Below, piece after piece: positions 34,901-43,355 of a DNA stretch of 64,000 nt. The notes under the pieces are model-generated. The model was not told where the DNA came from and made no database searches. It was given only the letters and a program-made list of their open reading frames with translations. Positions within the stretch are counted from its first letter, which is position 1, and each line of letters begins with the position of its first letter. The DNA comes from Hymenobacter nitidus (lineage in GTDB: Bacteria > Bacteroidota > Bacteroidia > Cytophagales > Hymenobacteraceae). Made by a program: the position numbers and the translations under genes. The DNA lies in contig NZ_JAJADQ010000011.1 in the NCBI RefSeq assembly GCF_020447315.1, positions 1 to 64,000 on the forward strand. The letters run 5' to 3'.

Positions 34901-36284
34901 GCCACTGGATGCCCAGCTGCCGCGCCCGCCGGGCCACGTAGAACGTCAGGACCGCCCCCAGGCCCAGCGGAATCGTTTTCCAGGGCGAGCCGGTGCTGTA
35001 CTGATAGAGGTTGAAGCCCAGTGTCGTCCAGTTCAGCACGTGGGCCGCAAACAGCAGCGCATCAAACGCCGTGCGGGCATACACGCGGCGGTACTGCACC
35101 ACCGCGGCTGCCACGCCCACCAGCACCACCAGGGCCATAGCCACCAGCCGGGCGCCGTTGCCCAGCGGGGCCGCCAAGTGGAAGTGCCAGTACTGGTGAA
35201 ACACAAAGAAGCTGACGATGCTCAGCAGCAGCTGGTATTTCCAGCGCTGCCGGTAAGTAATGGCAATGCAGAAAGCCGTAACCGCCGCCGCCGTACCCAG
35301 CGTCAGCAAGTCGGACGGAATAACGGCCAGGGCCACCAGGCTCAGCACCCCGTGCAGCGTGGCCACCGATTCGCGGCTGCTGGTCCAGGCCAGCCAGAGG
35401 TTGGCGGCCACGCCGGCCAGCAGCAGCAGGTAGCTCAGCGGCGGCGCGGCCCACTGCAGGCCCGGCACGCTGCTGGCGCCCACGCAGGCAAACAGAAAAA
35501 TGGCCGCCGCGCTGCTGTGCAGCCACACGTGCAGGCGCTCGGCAAACGGCTTGGTGCGCAGGTAATAATCGAGGCCGAGCAGGGCGGCGGCAAACCCGGT
35601 AATCATGGCGAAGCGCACGGGCGGCGTCACCTGCAAGGCGGTGTACACGCCCAGGAACCCCACGCCAATGACCAACACCACGGCCCCCAGAATACCGGTC
35701 CAGTTGTCGAGCAGCACCTGTTCGGTCCGGTCCCACCACGTGGGCTCGGCCGGCACTGGCGGCGGGGGCGGAGCCACGGGCCGGGGTGGCGCGGGCGGGG
35801 GGACAAAGGCAGGCTGAGGCTGGGGCTTGGGGGCGGCTACTGGTGGAGCTGGGGGGATAGGTGCCGAAACCGGCGGCGCAGGGGCCGGAGCCGGTGGTGT
35901 TGCAACCGGCGGAGCCGGAGCTACGGGAGTAGTAACGGGAGGCACTACAGGCTGCGAAGGCGCGGCCGGCGTTGGTGGCAGGACGACCGGTAGGGGCGGT
36001 ACTACTGGCGGCAGAGGCGCTACCGGAGCTGTTGCCGCCGGCGCTCCGGTAGCTGCTGCCATGAGCGGCCCGGTGGCCTGTACCGGCGGCGCGACGGGCG
36101 CGGCAGGCGGAGCCGTGCGCAGCTGCTGTACCTCACTGCGCAGCTGCTCCACCAACTGCTGCAGCGCCTTGTGTTCCTCTTCGCGCTGGCGTGTGCGCTG
36201 CTCCAGGCCCTTGAGGCGCTCCTTAAAACCCTGGTAGACCACGGCCAGAACAGCCGTGACCAGAACCACTACCCAAGTGTCCAT
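31965..36284 (-). CDS. Giant DUF2339 polytopic membrane protein
   Basis: 1439 residues from the ATG at 36284 (MDTWVVVLVTAVLAVVYQG); the frame runs further upstream only as antisense of the LysR gene. Layout: one N-terminal membrane helix, a coiled coil (residues 20-56), a Pro/Ala/Val linker (58-181), a WWDRTEQVLLDNW motif, then some thirty or more membrane helices to near the C-terminus. A segment of about 180 residues (LHHGLGGLIGALYLG...FRTLHLAAGQVLLTVAILGLH) is repeated next to it (LHHGVGGLTGLLYLG...FRILHLLAGQIFLSVAILGLH). DUF2339 proteins have no defined function. Probably monocistronic. Confidence 0.88.
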   Translation of the reverse strand: MDTWVVVLVTAVLAVVYQGFKERLKGLEQRTRQREEEHKALQQLVEQLRSEVQQLRTAPPAAPVAPPVQATGPLMAAATGAPAATAPVAPLPPVVPPLPVVLPPTPAAPSQPVVPPVTTPVAPAPPVATPPAPAPAPPVSAPIPPAPPVAAPKPQPQPAFVPPPAPPRPVAPPPPPVPAEPTWWDRTEQVLLDNWTGILGAVVLVIGVGFLGVYTALQVTPPVRFAMITGFAAALLGLDYYLRTKPFAERLHVWLHSSAAAIFLFACVGASSVPGLQWAAPPLSYLLLLAGVAANLWLAWTSSRESVATLHGVLSLVALAVIPSDLLTLGTAAAVTAFCIAITYRQRWKYQLLLSIVSFFVFHQYWHFHLAAPLGNGARLVAMALVVLVGVAAAVVQYRRVYARTAFDALLFAAHVLNWTTLGFNLYQYSTGSPWKTIPLGLGAVLTFYVARRARQLGIQWLFQTDTIISLILALATAFSLLGWHATGPVVGLFMLLESLLIAFIMAREGEILVFRVAATGALLAGAGLLLMVLAHLGSYSPAELHRNAFLLFLAGSMGAGYFRLTYSQPLFAPENDATTTNRALHHGLGGLIGALYLGVAALLLKALFGIISPPAGLLVGGAAAAAGGIFALAYWLRGEPAWFRTLHLAAGQVLLTVAILGLHKLGLVWPATAAMLYLETLLLAWLLGRATEVAAFRLVCGGALLAGGWLLLSSAAWHQLPASSLHRNAALLLLAGLSSAVFFQLLARQLWLSAQTGASPDHSLHHGVGGLTGLLYLGTAGLLLLALFGPPNPPVAGLIAGLVVAAAVLFGLSQWLQNGAEWFRILHLLAGQIFLSVAILGLHEAGLSWPLTTVLLYLEMLLMTLVLAWRREWWVYRVLLYGTLLLAVVLPALVYGTGSLSSELRALLLTVAALATAAAQATAVRLAASPYDALPFSYDPTYRLRLLGAMPGLLLLAAAGLLYEHTWAGWAAVGIGGGLLVLRRYVAVPGLWTGLVLATAGYHGLQWHYVLLKKAPLGTGRVLAYLLPLVLLAGVGVAYSKWADRDRQVRWPWLYLLGLHLTIGAWAVAAPHSEALAVLLWIGLAAGAAGLAQWVRTRFATAEVLSSQGSPDRFLLHVAYGVLALALFWHFTYLVFGTETLWRLPARRLTAAALTLVLAGLAWRAEPTSGPRYRSWQLLHPYLPELTLLFLSFTLWREVALTWQALLWLTLAFALTLGGSRLPERLRRLRLYGLLFFWLVPLWTSYVALRYLAPGQLLSIRWLTTAGAVALQFGYAAVALQAYAAPAAPVYWPAGLAGLGRLGHFRPRQLVAALLYPAFVALTVLLVQSFDRSVLTVLLMLEVVALFVSSLLLRRQDFRYASLAGVAICLVRLVFFDLSQSGTITRAVVFILMGMLLLGMNALYARFKDRFTPDSAFDTSPGMPADFSAEAPEAAPQK

Positions 36285-36545
36285 AAACTGCTTTTGCTGG
36301 AAAAATTCGGCGGCGTACCGGCCGGCGGCAGCTGGCAACGCCAGCCAGATAGCAGGAAAGCTGGCCGCCCGGGCCCGGACCTTTGGAGCGGAAACATACT
36401 GATTTATTTGCGTGCGCAGGCAGTATGCCGCTTCTGATTGCGTAGAAATACAGCGGAGCTTGTACCACCGCGGCGCGGGCCGAGGGCCGGGAAGGCGCGG
36501 CTGCTTCTTTATTGCCGTATCCGATTGTCGTATTTTTAGCGCCTT
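36285..36545. other. Divergent intergenic region DUF2339 / LysR
   Basis: About 260 bp between two divergent genes. LysR proteins often bind such regions. A weak Bacteroidetes-type -7 (TATTTTTA) lies near 36530 on the plus strand; nothing else is recognisable. Confidence 0.3.
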
Positions 36546-37451
36546 ATGCTCTCCTACAAGCACGAAATCTTCCTGGAAGTGGCCCGCCTGCTGAGCTTCA
36601 CCAAGGCCAGCCAAAACCTGTTCGTGAGCCAGTCGGCCGTGAGCAAGCACGTAAAAGCCCTGGAGGAAGAATACAAAATCGGGCTGTTCGAGCGCCTGGG
36701 CAATACCGTCAAGCTCACGCCCGCCGGCCGGCTGCTCTACCAGAAGCTGCTGGTGGCCAAACAGCTGCAGCACGAGCTGCACCAGGAATTCACGGCCCTC
36801 AGCGCCGACTACTCCCCGCGCTTCCGCATGATGATTGGCGCCAGCACCACCATTTCGCTCTACGTGCTGCCTCCGGTGCTGTCGGCCTACCTCAACAAGA
36901 ACCCCAACATTCAGCTCACGCTCAAAAACCGCAACAGCGAGAATATCCTTAAGGCCCTGCTCGACCACGAAATTGACCTGGGCATTATCGAGGGCATCAA
37001 TAAGGTCAGCAACGTGACCTACACGCCGTTTCTGACCGACGACGTCATTGCCGTATGCTCGGCCAAAAACCCGCTCAACACCCAGAATCTCACGGTGCAC
37101 GACCTGCACCAGGTGCCCCTGGCCGTGCGCGAAGTGGGTTCGGGCACCCTGGCCGTGCTGGAAGAGGCCCTGGCCGAACATCACCTGAAGCTGCCCGACC
37201 TACCCGTAAAAGTGCGCCTGGGCGGCACCGAAGCCCTGAAGAACTTTGTGCGCGTGGATACCTGCCTGGCGTTTCTGCCCCGGCAGGCGGTGGTGAAGGA
37301 GCTGGAAACGGGGGAATTGCTCGAAGTTCCAATTCAGGGCCTGAGGATGCGGCGGCAGTTCAACTTCATTCAGCGCCGGGGCACCGAAAACAACCTGCCC
37401 TACAAGGATTTCGTGCAGTTCATGAAGCGGCACTATTCGAAATTGGAATAG
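36546..37451 (+). CDS. LysR-family transcriptional regulator
   Basis: 301 residues. N-terminal winged HTH (EIFLEVARLLSFTKASQNLFVSQSAVSKHVKALEEEYKIGLFER) and a substrate-binding domain (MIGASTTISLYVLPPVLSAYL, and LGIIEG). It is close to the CysL/CbbR-like branch by appearance but its effector cannot be read. It diverges from the DUF2339 gene and precedes threonine synthase on the same strand by 82 bp, so either could be a target. Confidence 0.94.
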   Translation: MLSYKHEIFLEVARLLSFTKASQNLFVSQSAVSKHVKALEEEYKIGLFERLGNTVKLTPAGRLLYQKLLVAKQLQHELHQEFTALSADYSPRFRMMIGASTTISLYVLPPVLSAYLNKNPNIQLTLKNRNSENILKALLDHEIDLGIIEGINKVSNVTYTPFLTDDVIAVCSAKNPLNTQNLTVHDLHQVPLAVREVGSGTLAVLEEALAEHHLKLPDLPVKVRLGGTEALKNFVRVDTCLAFLPRQAVVKELETGELLEVPIQGLRMRRQFNFIQRRGTENNLPYKDFVQFMKRHYSKLE

Positions 37452-37533
37452 CCTATTCCGAATCACTATTTTGTTTCCGCATACCGGCGGGGGTATTTGC
37501 CGTTCCATAGCTCAACCCTACTTGCCCCGCCCC

Positions 37534-38727
37534 ATGGAAACCTGCCCCACCCTCACCTCCCGGATTCAGCAGCTGGAATGCTCGGCCTGCGGCAAGCCGC
37601 ACTCGGCCTTTGCCCTGCAGCGCGTATCGGAGTGCTGCCAGATGCCGCTGCTGGCTACCTACGACCTACAGGAGCCGCTGAGCAAGGCCAGCATCTGCCA
37701 GACCGACGGCTCGATGTGGCGCTACCGCGAGCTGCTGCCCCTGCTCCACGATGAAAACAAGGTGACGCTGGGCGAGGGTTTTACGCCTATTCTCGACCTG
37801 CAGCGCCTGGCCAGCCGCTACAATCTGCACTCGGTGGTGCTCAAGGATGAGGGCAAAAACCCGACGGGCTCGTTCAAGGCCCGGGGCCTGAGCATGGCTA
37901 TTTCCAAGGCCAAGGAGCTGGGCATTCAGGGCTGCATCGTGCCTACGGCCGGCAACGCGGGCGTGGCCATGGCCGCCTACTGCGCCAAGGCCGGCATGCG
38001 GGCCGTGGTAGCCATGCCGCGCCACACGCCCAAGGCGTTTCGCGAAGAGTGCTACTGGTACGGGGCCGAAGTGCAGCTCATCGACGGCCTGATCAACGAC
38101 TGCGCGGCCTGGGTGCGCCAAACCAATGCCAACGGCGAGCTGCTCGACGTCTCGACGCTCAAGGAGCCCTACCGCATCGAGGGCAAGAAAACCATGGGCT
38201 ACGAAATTGCCGAGCAGCTGAACTGGCAGCTGCCCGACGTGATACTGTACCCCGCCGGCGGCGGCACTGGCCTGATTGGCATCTGGAAAGCTTTCCAGGA
38301 AATGAAAGCCCTGGGCTGGCTGGGCCACAGCGTGAAGCTGCCCCGCATGGTAGCCGTGCAGGCCGCCAACTGCTGCCCGCTAATTGAAACCTATACGGGC
38401 CGGCAGGCCAACTCCCACCACTACGTTGGCAAGCCCACCATTGCCAACGGACTGGCCGTGCCGCGCCCCTTGGGTGAACCCCTCATGCTGGAAGTGCTGC
38501 GCGAATCGCAGGGCACGGCCGTCAGCATCACCGACGCCGAGATGGTAGAAGGCATGCGGGAGCTGGGCCGCCTCGAAGGAATGTTCGTGGCCCCGGAAGG
38601 CGCCGCCGTCTGGATGGCCGCCCGCCACCTGCTCAGCACCGGCTGGCTGCGCCCCGACGAGCAGATTCTGCTGCTCAACACCGGCTCGGCTCAGAAGTAC
38701 CTGGAAAACGTGGAAGGCCAGTACTAA
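37534..38727 (+). CDS. Threonine synthase
   Basis: 397 residues from the ATG at 37534 (METCPTLTSRIQQLECSACGK); an earlier in-frame start would add 21 unlikely residues. PLP-dependent fold type II: PLP Lys115 in KNPTGSFKARG, TAGNAGVAMAAYCA, and YPAGGGTGLIG for phosphate binding. The N-terminus has Cys16, Cys19, Cys34 and Cys35, as in the short threonine synthases that start with a Cys-rich segment. It converts O-phosphohomoserine to threonine. thrA and thrB are not adjacent in this window, so it is separated from the usual thr operon; cystathionine-like or 2,3-diaminopropionate-type lyases of the same fold are less likely alternatives. Confidence 0.85.
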   Translation: METCPTLTSRIQQLECSACGKPHSAFALQRVSECCQMPLLATYDLQEPLSKASICQTDGSMWRYRELLPLLHDENKVTLGEGFTPILDLQRLASRYNLHSVVLKDEGKNPTGSFKARGLSMAISKAKELGIQGCIVPTAGNAGVAMAAYCAKAGMRAVVAMPRHTPKAFREECYWYGAEVQLIDGLINDCAAWVRQTNANGELLDVSTLKEPYRIEGKKTMGYEIAEQLNWQLPDVILYPAGGGTGLIGIWKAFQEMKALGWLGHSVKLPRMVAVQAANCCPLIETYTGRQANSHHYVGKPTIANGLAVPRPLGEPLMLEVLRESQGTAVSITDAEMVEGMRELGRLEGMFVAPEGAAVWMAARHLLSTGWLRPDEQILLLNTGSAQKYLENVEGQY

Positions 38728-38787
38728 GAAGTTCAGCAGCAAAATGTCGGCTTTCTAGTAGCTTGCAGCCGTACTCTAAGTGGCAGC

Positions 38788-39867
38788 ATGGACGTAATCT
38801 GGGGCTGGCAGCACGTGGATTTCTACCCCGACGAGCGGCGGGAGCAAGGCCCGATTACCGAAGCCGCAGCTCTGGTTGCCTACGCCGACTTTCCCTGGAC
38901 CGAGCAGCTCACGCAGCTGACCGCGCGCTACCGGGCGGGCCTTACCAGCGTGCGGCCCGGTATCTGGTTTCGGCGCGGCCCCGAAACCCTGACGCTCACT
39001 GCCACTGACGAATGGGCCGTGCTGGCCGAGTATCAGGTAGGCAAGCAAGCGTATTTTTACCAGCTTTCCCTGAGCTGGTGGGCCCACAACCTCGATCCGG
39101 AAGACCTGATTCAGATGCTTTTCGCCGGCACGCTAAGTCAGTGGCCCGGCTGGCAACACCCCGACCCCTACCTCGACCGGGCCACGGCCGCCGCGCCGGC
39201 ACCCGTGCGTTTCGCGTCGCAAAGTCGCCCGGCGTGGCAATGGTGGTGGAAGCCAGTGGGCGTAGAAGCTCTGCTCATTTTGGGATTCTTGTTTACTCAG
39301 TTGCCTTGGAGTGCCTTGCTGCTAGGCGGGCTGTTGGCTTTGGTGACGGTGGTGCCCGAAGCCTGGCTGGCTTGGCAGTATGCCCGCGTAAGCCGGGGGC
39401 AGCAGGTAGAAATAGACCCGGTACGGCGCTGGTTGCGGGTGCAGGACCAATGGGGCGTACTGGAATTTGGCCGGGAGCAGGTGCGCGAATGCGTGGTGGT
39501 GCAAAGTGTGCCAGGCCGCTTTTCCCGGCAGCAGTATAGCTACGTGACCTTTGTGCTGAAAAACCAGCAGGTGTGCGTCATTCCCCGCGAAACTGGGCCG
39601 CCCACCGAAATTGCCGAGCTGCTGGGCGTGCATTACCGGCTGGAGAAAACCGGATTTGCCTCCATCGGGCACCGGCGCTTATCGGCCCGGGAGCTGACGG
39701 TGGCCCAACGGAAGCATCAGCAGCGCATTGCTGAATTCCGGGAGCGGTTTGCCGCTTATAGCGCGGCGCAGCTGGAAGAAGTAGTGCAGAATTCGCAGTC
39801 GTATGCGAGCCACGCCGTAGCGGCAGCGGAGGAGCTGCTGCAAAGCCGGACCATAACTAACCGCTGA
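38788..39867 (+). CDS. Hypothetical membrane protein
   Basis: 359 residues from the ATG at 38788 (MDVIWGWQHVDFYPDERREQG). A soluble N-terminal region (1-150) is followed by two close hydrophobic segments (VEALLILGFLFTQLPWSALLLGGLLALVTVV, about 152-187), a beta-rich segment (VEIDPVRRWLRVQDQWGVLEFGREQVRECVVV) reminiscent of PH-like membrane proteins, and a helical, charged C-terminus. No family recognised. It lies 60 bp downstream of threonine synthase and 20 bp ahead of the M28 peptidase, so the three may be co-transcribed. Confidence 0.7.
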   Translation: MDVIWGWQHVDFYPDERREQGPITEAAALVAYADFPWTEQLTQLTARYRAGLTSVRPGIWFRRGPETLTLTATDEWAVLAEYQVGKQAYFYQLSLSWWAHNLDPEDLIQMLFAGTLSQWPGWQHPDPYLDRATAAAPAPVRFASQSRPAWQWWWKPVGVEALLILGFLFTQLPWSALLLGGLLALVTVVPEAWLAWQYARVSRGQQVEIDPVRRWLRVQDQWGVLEFGREQVRECVVVQSVPGRFSRQQYSYVTFVLKNQQVCVIPRETGPPTEIAELLGVHYRLEKTGFASIGHRRLSARELTVAQRKHQQRIAEFRERFAAYSAAQLEEVVQNSQSYASHAVAAAEELLQSRTITNR

Positions 39868-39887
39868 TTTTGGGGTATAAGAACCTT

Positions 39888-40862
39888 ATGCCAAAATTCT
39901 TGGTCATCGTGGCTGCTGCGCTGTTCGTTGGGGGCCTGCTGTTTGCTGGCTGGAAGAGAACCAGCCGGAAAGTGTTGTCGACCTTACCGCAGGGGAATGC
40001 CATGAAAGCCGATCAAAGCCGCTTGTACGCCGATGTGGAATTTCTGACTTCGCTGCGGCCGGCGCGCAGCTACCGCCACCCGGCTTCGCTGAACAAGGCC
40101 GCGGATTATATTCGGGCCGAGTTTGAGAAGCTGGATTGCCGGGTCGAGGAGCAGCCGTTCCGCGTCGATGGGCAGTCTTACCGCAACATCATTGCCTCCT
40201 TCGGGCCCGCCGAGGCCGAGCGCATCATCGTGGGAGCCCACTACGATGTATGCGGCGAGCAGCCCGGCGCCGACGATAATGCCAGCGCCGTAGCCGGCCT
40301 GCTCGAAACCGCCCGCCTGCTGTACGTTCAGCAGCCCACGCTCACCCGCCGCATCGATCTGGTGGCCTATTCGCTGGAAGAACCCCCGTTTTTTGGCACC
40401 GACGACATGGGCAGCGCCGTGCACGCCAAGTCGCTGCACGACCAGCAAGTGCCGGTGCGGGCCATGATTTGCTACGAGATGATCGGCTACTTCAGCGATG
40501 CGCCCGGCTCCCAACGCTTCCCCAGCGAGCAGCTGGCTCGGCTTTACCCCAGCACCGGCAACTTCATTACGGTAGTAGGCAAGCAGGGCCAGGAAACTAT
40601 TGTGGAGCAGGTGAAAAAGCTCATGCAGGCCCACGCCGACATCGACGTGCAAAGCATTAATCTGCCCAGCGCCGTGGGCCTGGCCGGGCTGTCGGACCAC
40701 CGCAACTACTGGCGCTACGGCTACCAGGCCCTGATGATAAACGACACCTCGTTTCTGCGCAACGCCAACTACCACCAGCCCACCGACACCATCGACACGC
40801 TGGACTTCCGGCGCATGGCCGAGGTCGTGAATGGCGTATTCAGCGCCATTCTGGGCTTATAA
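39888..40862 (+). CDS. M28-family zinc metallopeptidase, membrane-anchored
   Basis: 324 residues from the ATG at 39888 (MPKFLVIVAAALFVGGLLF), which gives an N-terminal membrane anchor or signal peptide. Metal ligands of the M28 fold are visible: His118-x-Asp120 in VGAHYDVCG, Asp129/130 in GADDNASAVAG, Glu in YSLEEPPF, and the terminal His in NYHQPTDTID. Aminopeptidase-type cleavage of peptides in the periplasm is likely. Its end is only 10 bp from the convergent TPR gene on the other strand. Confidence 0.9.
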   Translation: MPKFLVIVAAALFVGGLLFAGWKRTSRKVLSTLPQGNAMKADQSRLYADVEFLTSLRPARSYRHPASLNKAADYIRAEFEKLDCRVEEQPFRVDGQSYRNIIASFGPAEAERIIVGAHYDVCGEQPGADDNASAVAGLLETARLLYVQQPTLTRRIDLVAYSLEEPPFFGTDDMGSAVHAKSLHDQQVPVRAMICYEMIGYFSDAPGSQRFPSEQLARLYPSTGNFITVVGKQGQETIVEQVKKLMQAHADIDVQSINLPSAVGLAGLSDHRNYWRYGYQALMINDTSFLRNANYHQPTDTIDTLDFRRMAEVVNGVFSAILGL

Positions 40863-40872
40863 TGAAATGGCC

Positions 40873-42078
40873 TTAACTGCTGCGCAGACCCATAATCCAG
40901 ACATAGGCCAGGGTGCCCAGCAGAAAGCCGCCGAAAAGCATATTTTCACCGGGCAGAGAAAATGCCTGGGCCAGCACCGCCAGGGCGCCCACCGCCGCCA
41001 GGCCCAGTCCAAACCACCGCGACTGTTGCTTGCGCTTGGGTAGCCACTGGCGCTGGGTGCCCACCAGCGGAAACAGCAAGGCCAGCAGCACGATGCCCGC
41101 CGTGGTGCCAACCTCAACCCCAGCAAAGTAGCCCACACCCAACAGGGCCAACCCACTGAGCAGCACGGCCAGAAACTGGTTGGAATCGGTGGTGTCTTCC
41201 TTACTCAGGGCAAAGCGGCCGTAGCGGTTCAGGCGCAGCAGGGAGTTGAACAAGGGCTCGGCAAACCAGCTCATGTACACAAACACTAGGTAGAGCGGCA
41301 GCAGTACGGGCAGTACCCGCGAAAGCAGAAACATGCCGATAAATAGTCCCTGCCGGGCTCCGCTACTCAGTGTCTGGGCCCAGACGGTGAAGCGGTAGAA
41401 GCCATTGTAGATCCAGAAGCGGGCTTTCAGGGAAGCTACCAGTCCTTCGCGGGCGTAGTCGGAAGTGGGGTTGAGGCGCAGCGCATCCTGGAAGTGGCGG
41501 GCGGCATCCTTGGCCCGGCCCCGCTCCAGGGCCACCCAGCCCAGGTCGGCGTGGGTGCCGGCATCGGTGGGGCTGTGGCGCAAGGCTTCGTCGAGGTCGG
41601 CGGAGGCTTCGTCGCGGCGGCCCAGGCGGGCTAGGCAGCGCGCCCGCAGCCCCAGGCAGTCGACGTGGGTAGGATCGGCCTGCAGGCCGGCTTCGGAGGC
41701 GCGCAGGGCCGCGTGCAGCTGGCCCTGCTGGAAGCGGATTTGCCCGAGCACGTGCTGGTAGTCGGCATCCTCGGGGTTGAGCGCCAGGGCTTCCTCTATA
41801 GCCTCGAGGGCGGCCGGCAGCTCGTGCTGGCGCTGCAGGGCAGCACTGAGCACGTAGAAGGCAAAGGCGTTTTCCGGGTCGGCATGAATGGCCTGCTCAG
41901 CGGTGGTCTGGGCTTCGGGCAGGCGCCCCAGCTCCAGCAGCGCCAGGGCCAGCAGGCACTGCAGGTAGCTGTTGTCGGGGTCGTCGCGCAGCAGGCGGCG
42001 GGCCTCCTGCTCGGCATCCTGGGGGCGTTTGTGCTGCAGCAGAAGCTGGACGCGGCTGAGAGACTGGTAAGATTCCAT
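40873..42078 (-). CDS. TPR-repeat protein with C-terminal membrane segments (TPR-1)
   Basis: 401 residues. About five tetratricopeptide repeats (for example RPQDAEQEARRLLRDDPDNSYLQCLLALALLELGRLPEAQ and DAGTHADLGWVALERGRAKDAARHFQDALRLNPTSDYA) are followed by three to five hydrophobic segments (GLFIGMFLLSRVLPVLLPLYLVFVYM, LSGLALLGVGYF, TTAGIVLLALLFPL, LAAVGALAVLAQAF). It resembles the next upstream gene in plan. Third gene of a unit led by the TPR-AAA+ ATPase at 43356-44732, 144 bp behind TPR-2. Function unknown. Confidence 0.82.
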   Translation of the reverse strand: MESYQSLSRVQLLLQHKRPQDAEQEARRLLRDDPDNSYLQCLLALALLELGRLPEAQTTAEQAIHADPENAFAFYVLSAALQRQHELPAALEAIEEALALNPEDADYQHVLGQIRFQQGQLHAALRASEAGLQADPTHVDCLGLRARCLARLGRRDEASADLDEALRHSPTDAGTHADLGWVALERGRAKDAARHFQDALRLNPTSDYAREGLVASLKARFWIYNGFYRFTVWAQTLSSGARQGLFIGMFLLSRVLPVLLPLYLVFVYMSWFAEPLFNSLLRLNRYGRFALSKEDTTDSNQFLAVLLSGLALLGVGYFAGVEVGTTAGIVLLALLFPLVGTQRQWLPKRKQQSRWFGLGLAAVGALAVLAQAFSLPGENMLFGGFLLGTLAYVWIMGLRSS

Positions 42079-42222
42079 AAGAGGAAAAGGAATAGAAAGG
42101 CCACTTACTTACGAACCGAAGGCTGGCGCAACGCTAAAGTACGCCAAGCCCCCGCGCTGATATCAACCATCATTATTTTATTTGGCTTGGTCCTGCTGCT
42201 GGGCCAAGGCGGCGCGCAACGC

Positions 42223-43341
42223 TCATTCCGGGGCCTTGCGCTGCAAAGTTCCGCTCCAGATACCATGCATGCACAGAAAGGCGGGCAGCAGTACCAGCCG
42301 CAGCAGTTCTACCGCGTACGTCTTGTGCCAGCCGGCCAGACTGTACCAAGCCAGGAAGGCCAGCCCAGCGGTACCGAGCAGCAGCGCAGCCAGTTGCCAG
42401 GGCCGTAGAAACCCTTTGTGATAATAGCCGCCCGCTACCAAAGTCCCCACGGCCCCCACCAAACCGCAGTAGCCCGCAAAATACGGCACCGACTGCGCAG
42501 AAGCCTGTAGGGGCGGTCCGCCAGTCAACAGAATCAGTCCCAGAAAAGCCAGCCAGCCCCACCACGGCAACGGGTTGATAACGGGCGCTTTCCCGGCCGG
42601 GTCGGGAGCCTCGGCAAGTTCCCGCTTGGCTTCCCTGTAGGCCGCCCGCAACTCCGGCAACAACTCATACTGGCTGTTTTTAGCCACCACGAGCAGCTGC
42701 TCAGCGCCTGAATCGAGCGGGTCGAGGCGCAGGGCTTCCTGAATATGGGCCTGGGTTTCGGCATACTGTCGTTGACGCAGGGCTTCCTGGCCGAGCAAAA
42801 GGTGGGTAGCGGCCAGGTTGGGATGCGCGGCCCGCAGGCGGTACAGGGCCTCTTCCAACGCAGCCCACAGTTTCTGCTGGCACAAAGCCTCCACCCACAC
42901 GACCAGACAATCGGCATGCACGGGGTTGTGGGCCAGGCCCCGCTCGGCCGCCGCCTGGGCTTGGGCCCACTGCTTCTGGTGCAGCAGGAACTGGGCCTGC
43001 ACCGCCAGATACTTGGGGTTGCGGGGCTGCAGGCGCAGGGCCTCAGTCAGGGCGGCGCGGCTGGCCGTCGGCTGGCCCAGCTGATTCTCAAGTAGGCTCA
43101 GCAGGTAAAACGCCTCACTGGCGGCCGGGTCGAGGGCCAGGGCCGCATGCGCGGCGGCGCGGGCCTCGGGCAGGCGGCTTTGTTTGTAGAGCGCCAGCGC
43201 CAGCAGAATATGAGCAAACACTTCCCGCGGATGCCAAACCAGGTGCCGGCGCAGCACTTGCTCGGCCTGCTGGGGCCGCCGCACGGCCAGCAGATCCTGC
43301 ACCGCGTCCTGCCACCGCGCTTCCGTGGGGTAAGGCATCAT
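42223..43341 (-). CDS. TPR-repeat protein with C-terminal membrane segments (TPR-2)
   Basis: 372 residues, MMPYPTEARWQDAVQDLLA at the N-terminus. Five to seven TPR units (RPQQAEQVLRRHLVWHPREVFAHILLALALYKQSRLPEARAAAHAAL, NPKYLAVQAQFLLHQKQWAQAQAAAERGLAHNP and others) lead to a C-terminal region with three or four membrane segments (WWGWLAFLGLILLTGGPP, YFAGYCGLVGAVGTLVAGGYY, PWQLAALLLGTAGLAFLAWYSLAG). Its start lies only 14 bp behind the stop of the AAA+ gene, so they are almost certainly co-transcribed. Function unknown. Confidence 0.83.
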   Translation of the reverse strand: MMPYPTEARWQDAVQDLLAVRRPQQAEQVLRRHLVWHPREVFAHILLALALYKQSRLPEARAAAHAALALDPAASEAFYLLSLLENQLGQPTASRAALTEALRLQPRNPKYLAVQAQFLLHQKQWAQAQAAAERGLAHNPVHADCLVVWVEALCQQKLWAALEEALYRLRAAHPNLAATHLLLGQEALRQRQYAETQAHIQEALRLDPLDSGAEQLLVVAKNSQYELLPELRAAYREAKRELAEAPDPAGKAPVINPLPWWGWLAFLGLILLTGGPPLQASAQSVPYFAGYCGLVGAVGTLVAGGYYHKGFLRPWQLAALLLGTAGLAFLAWYSLAGWHKTYAVELLRLVLLPAFLCMHGIWSGTLQRKAPE

Positions 43342-43355
43342 GTAAGAAGGGGAGG

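Noticed and set aside
36285..37184. Upstream extension of the DUF2339 frame by 300 codons.
   Set aside because: It runs antisense through the LysR gene; the membrane-anchor ATG at 36284 and the DUF2339 plan fit better.
36546..38727. LysR and threonine synthase as a sulfur-metabolism (cysteine synthase) pair.
   Set aside because: The PLP enzyme has threonine-synthase rather than O-acetylserine sulfhydrylase signatures.
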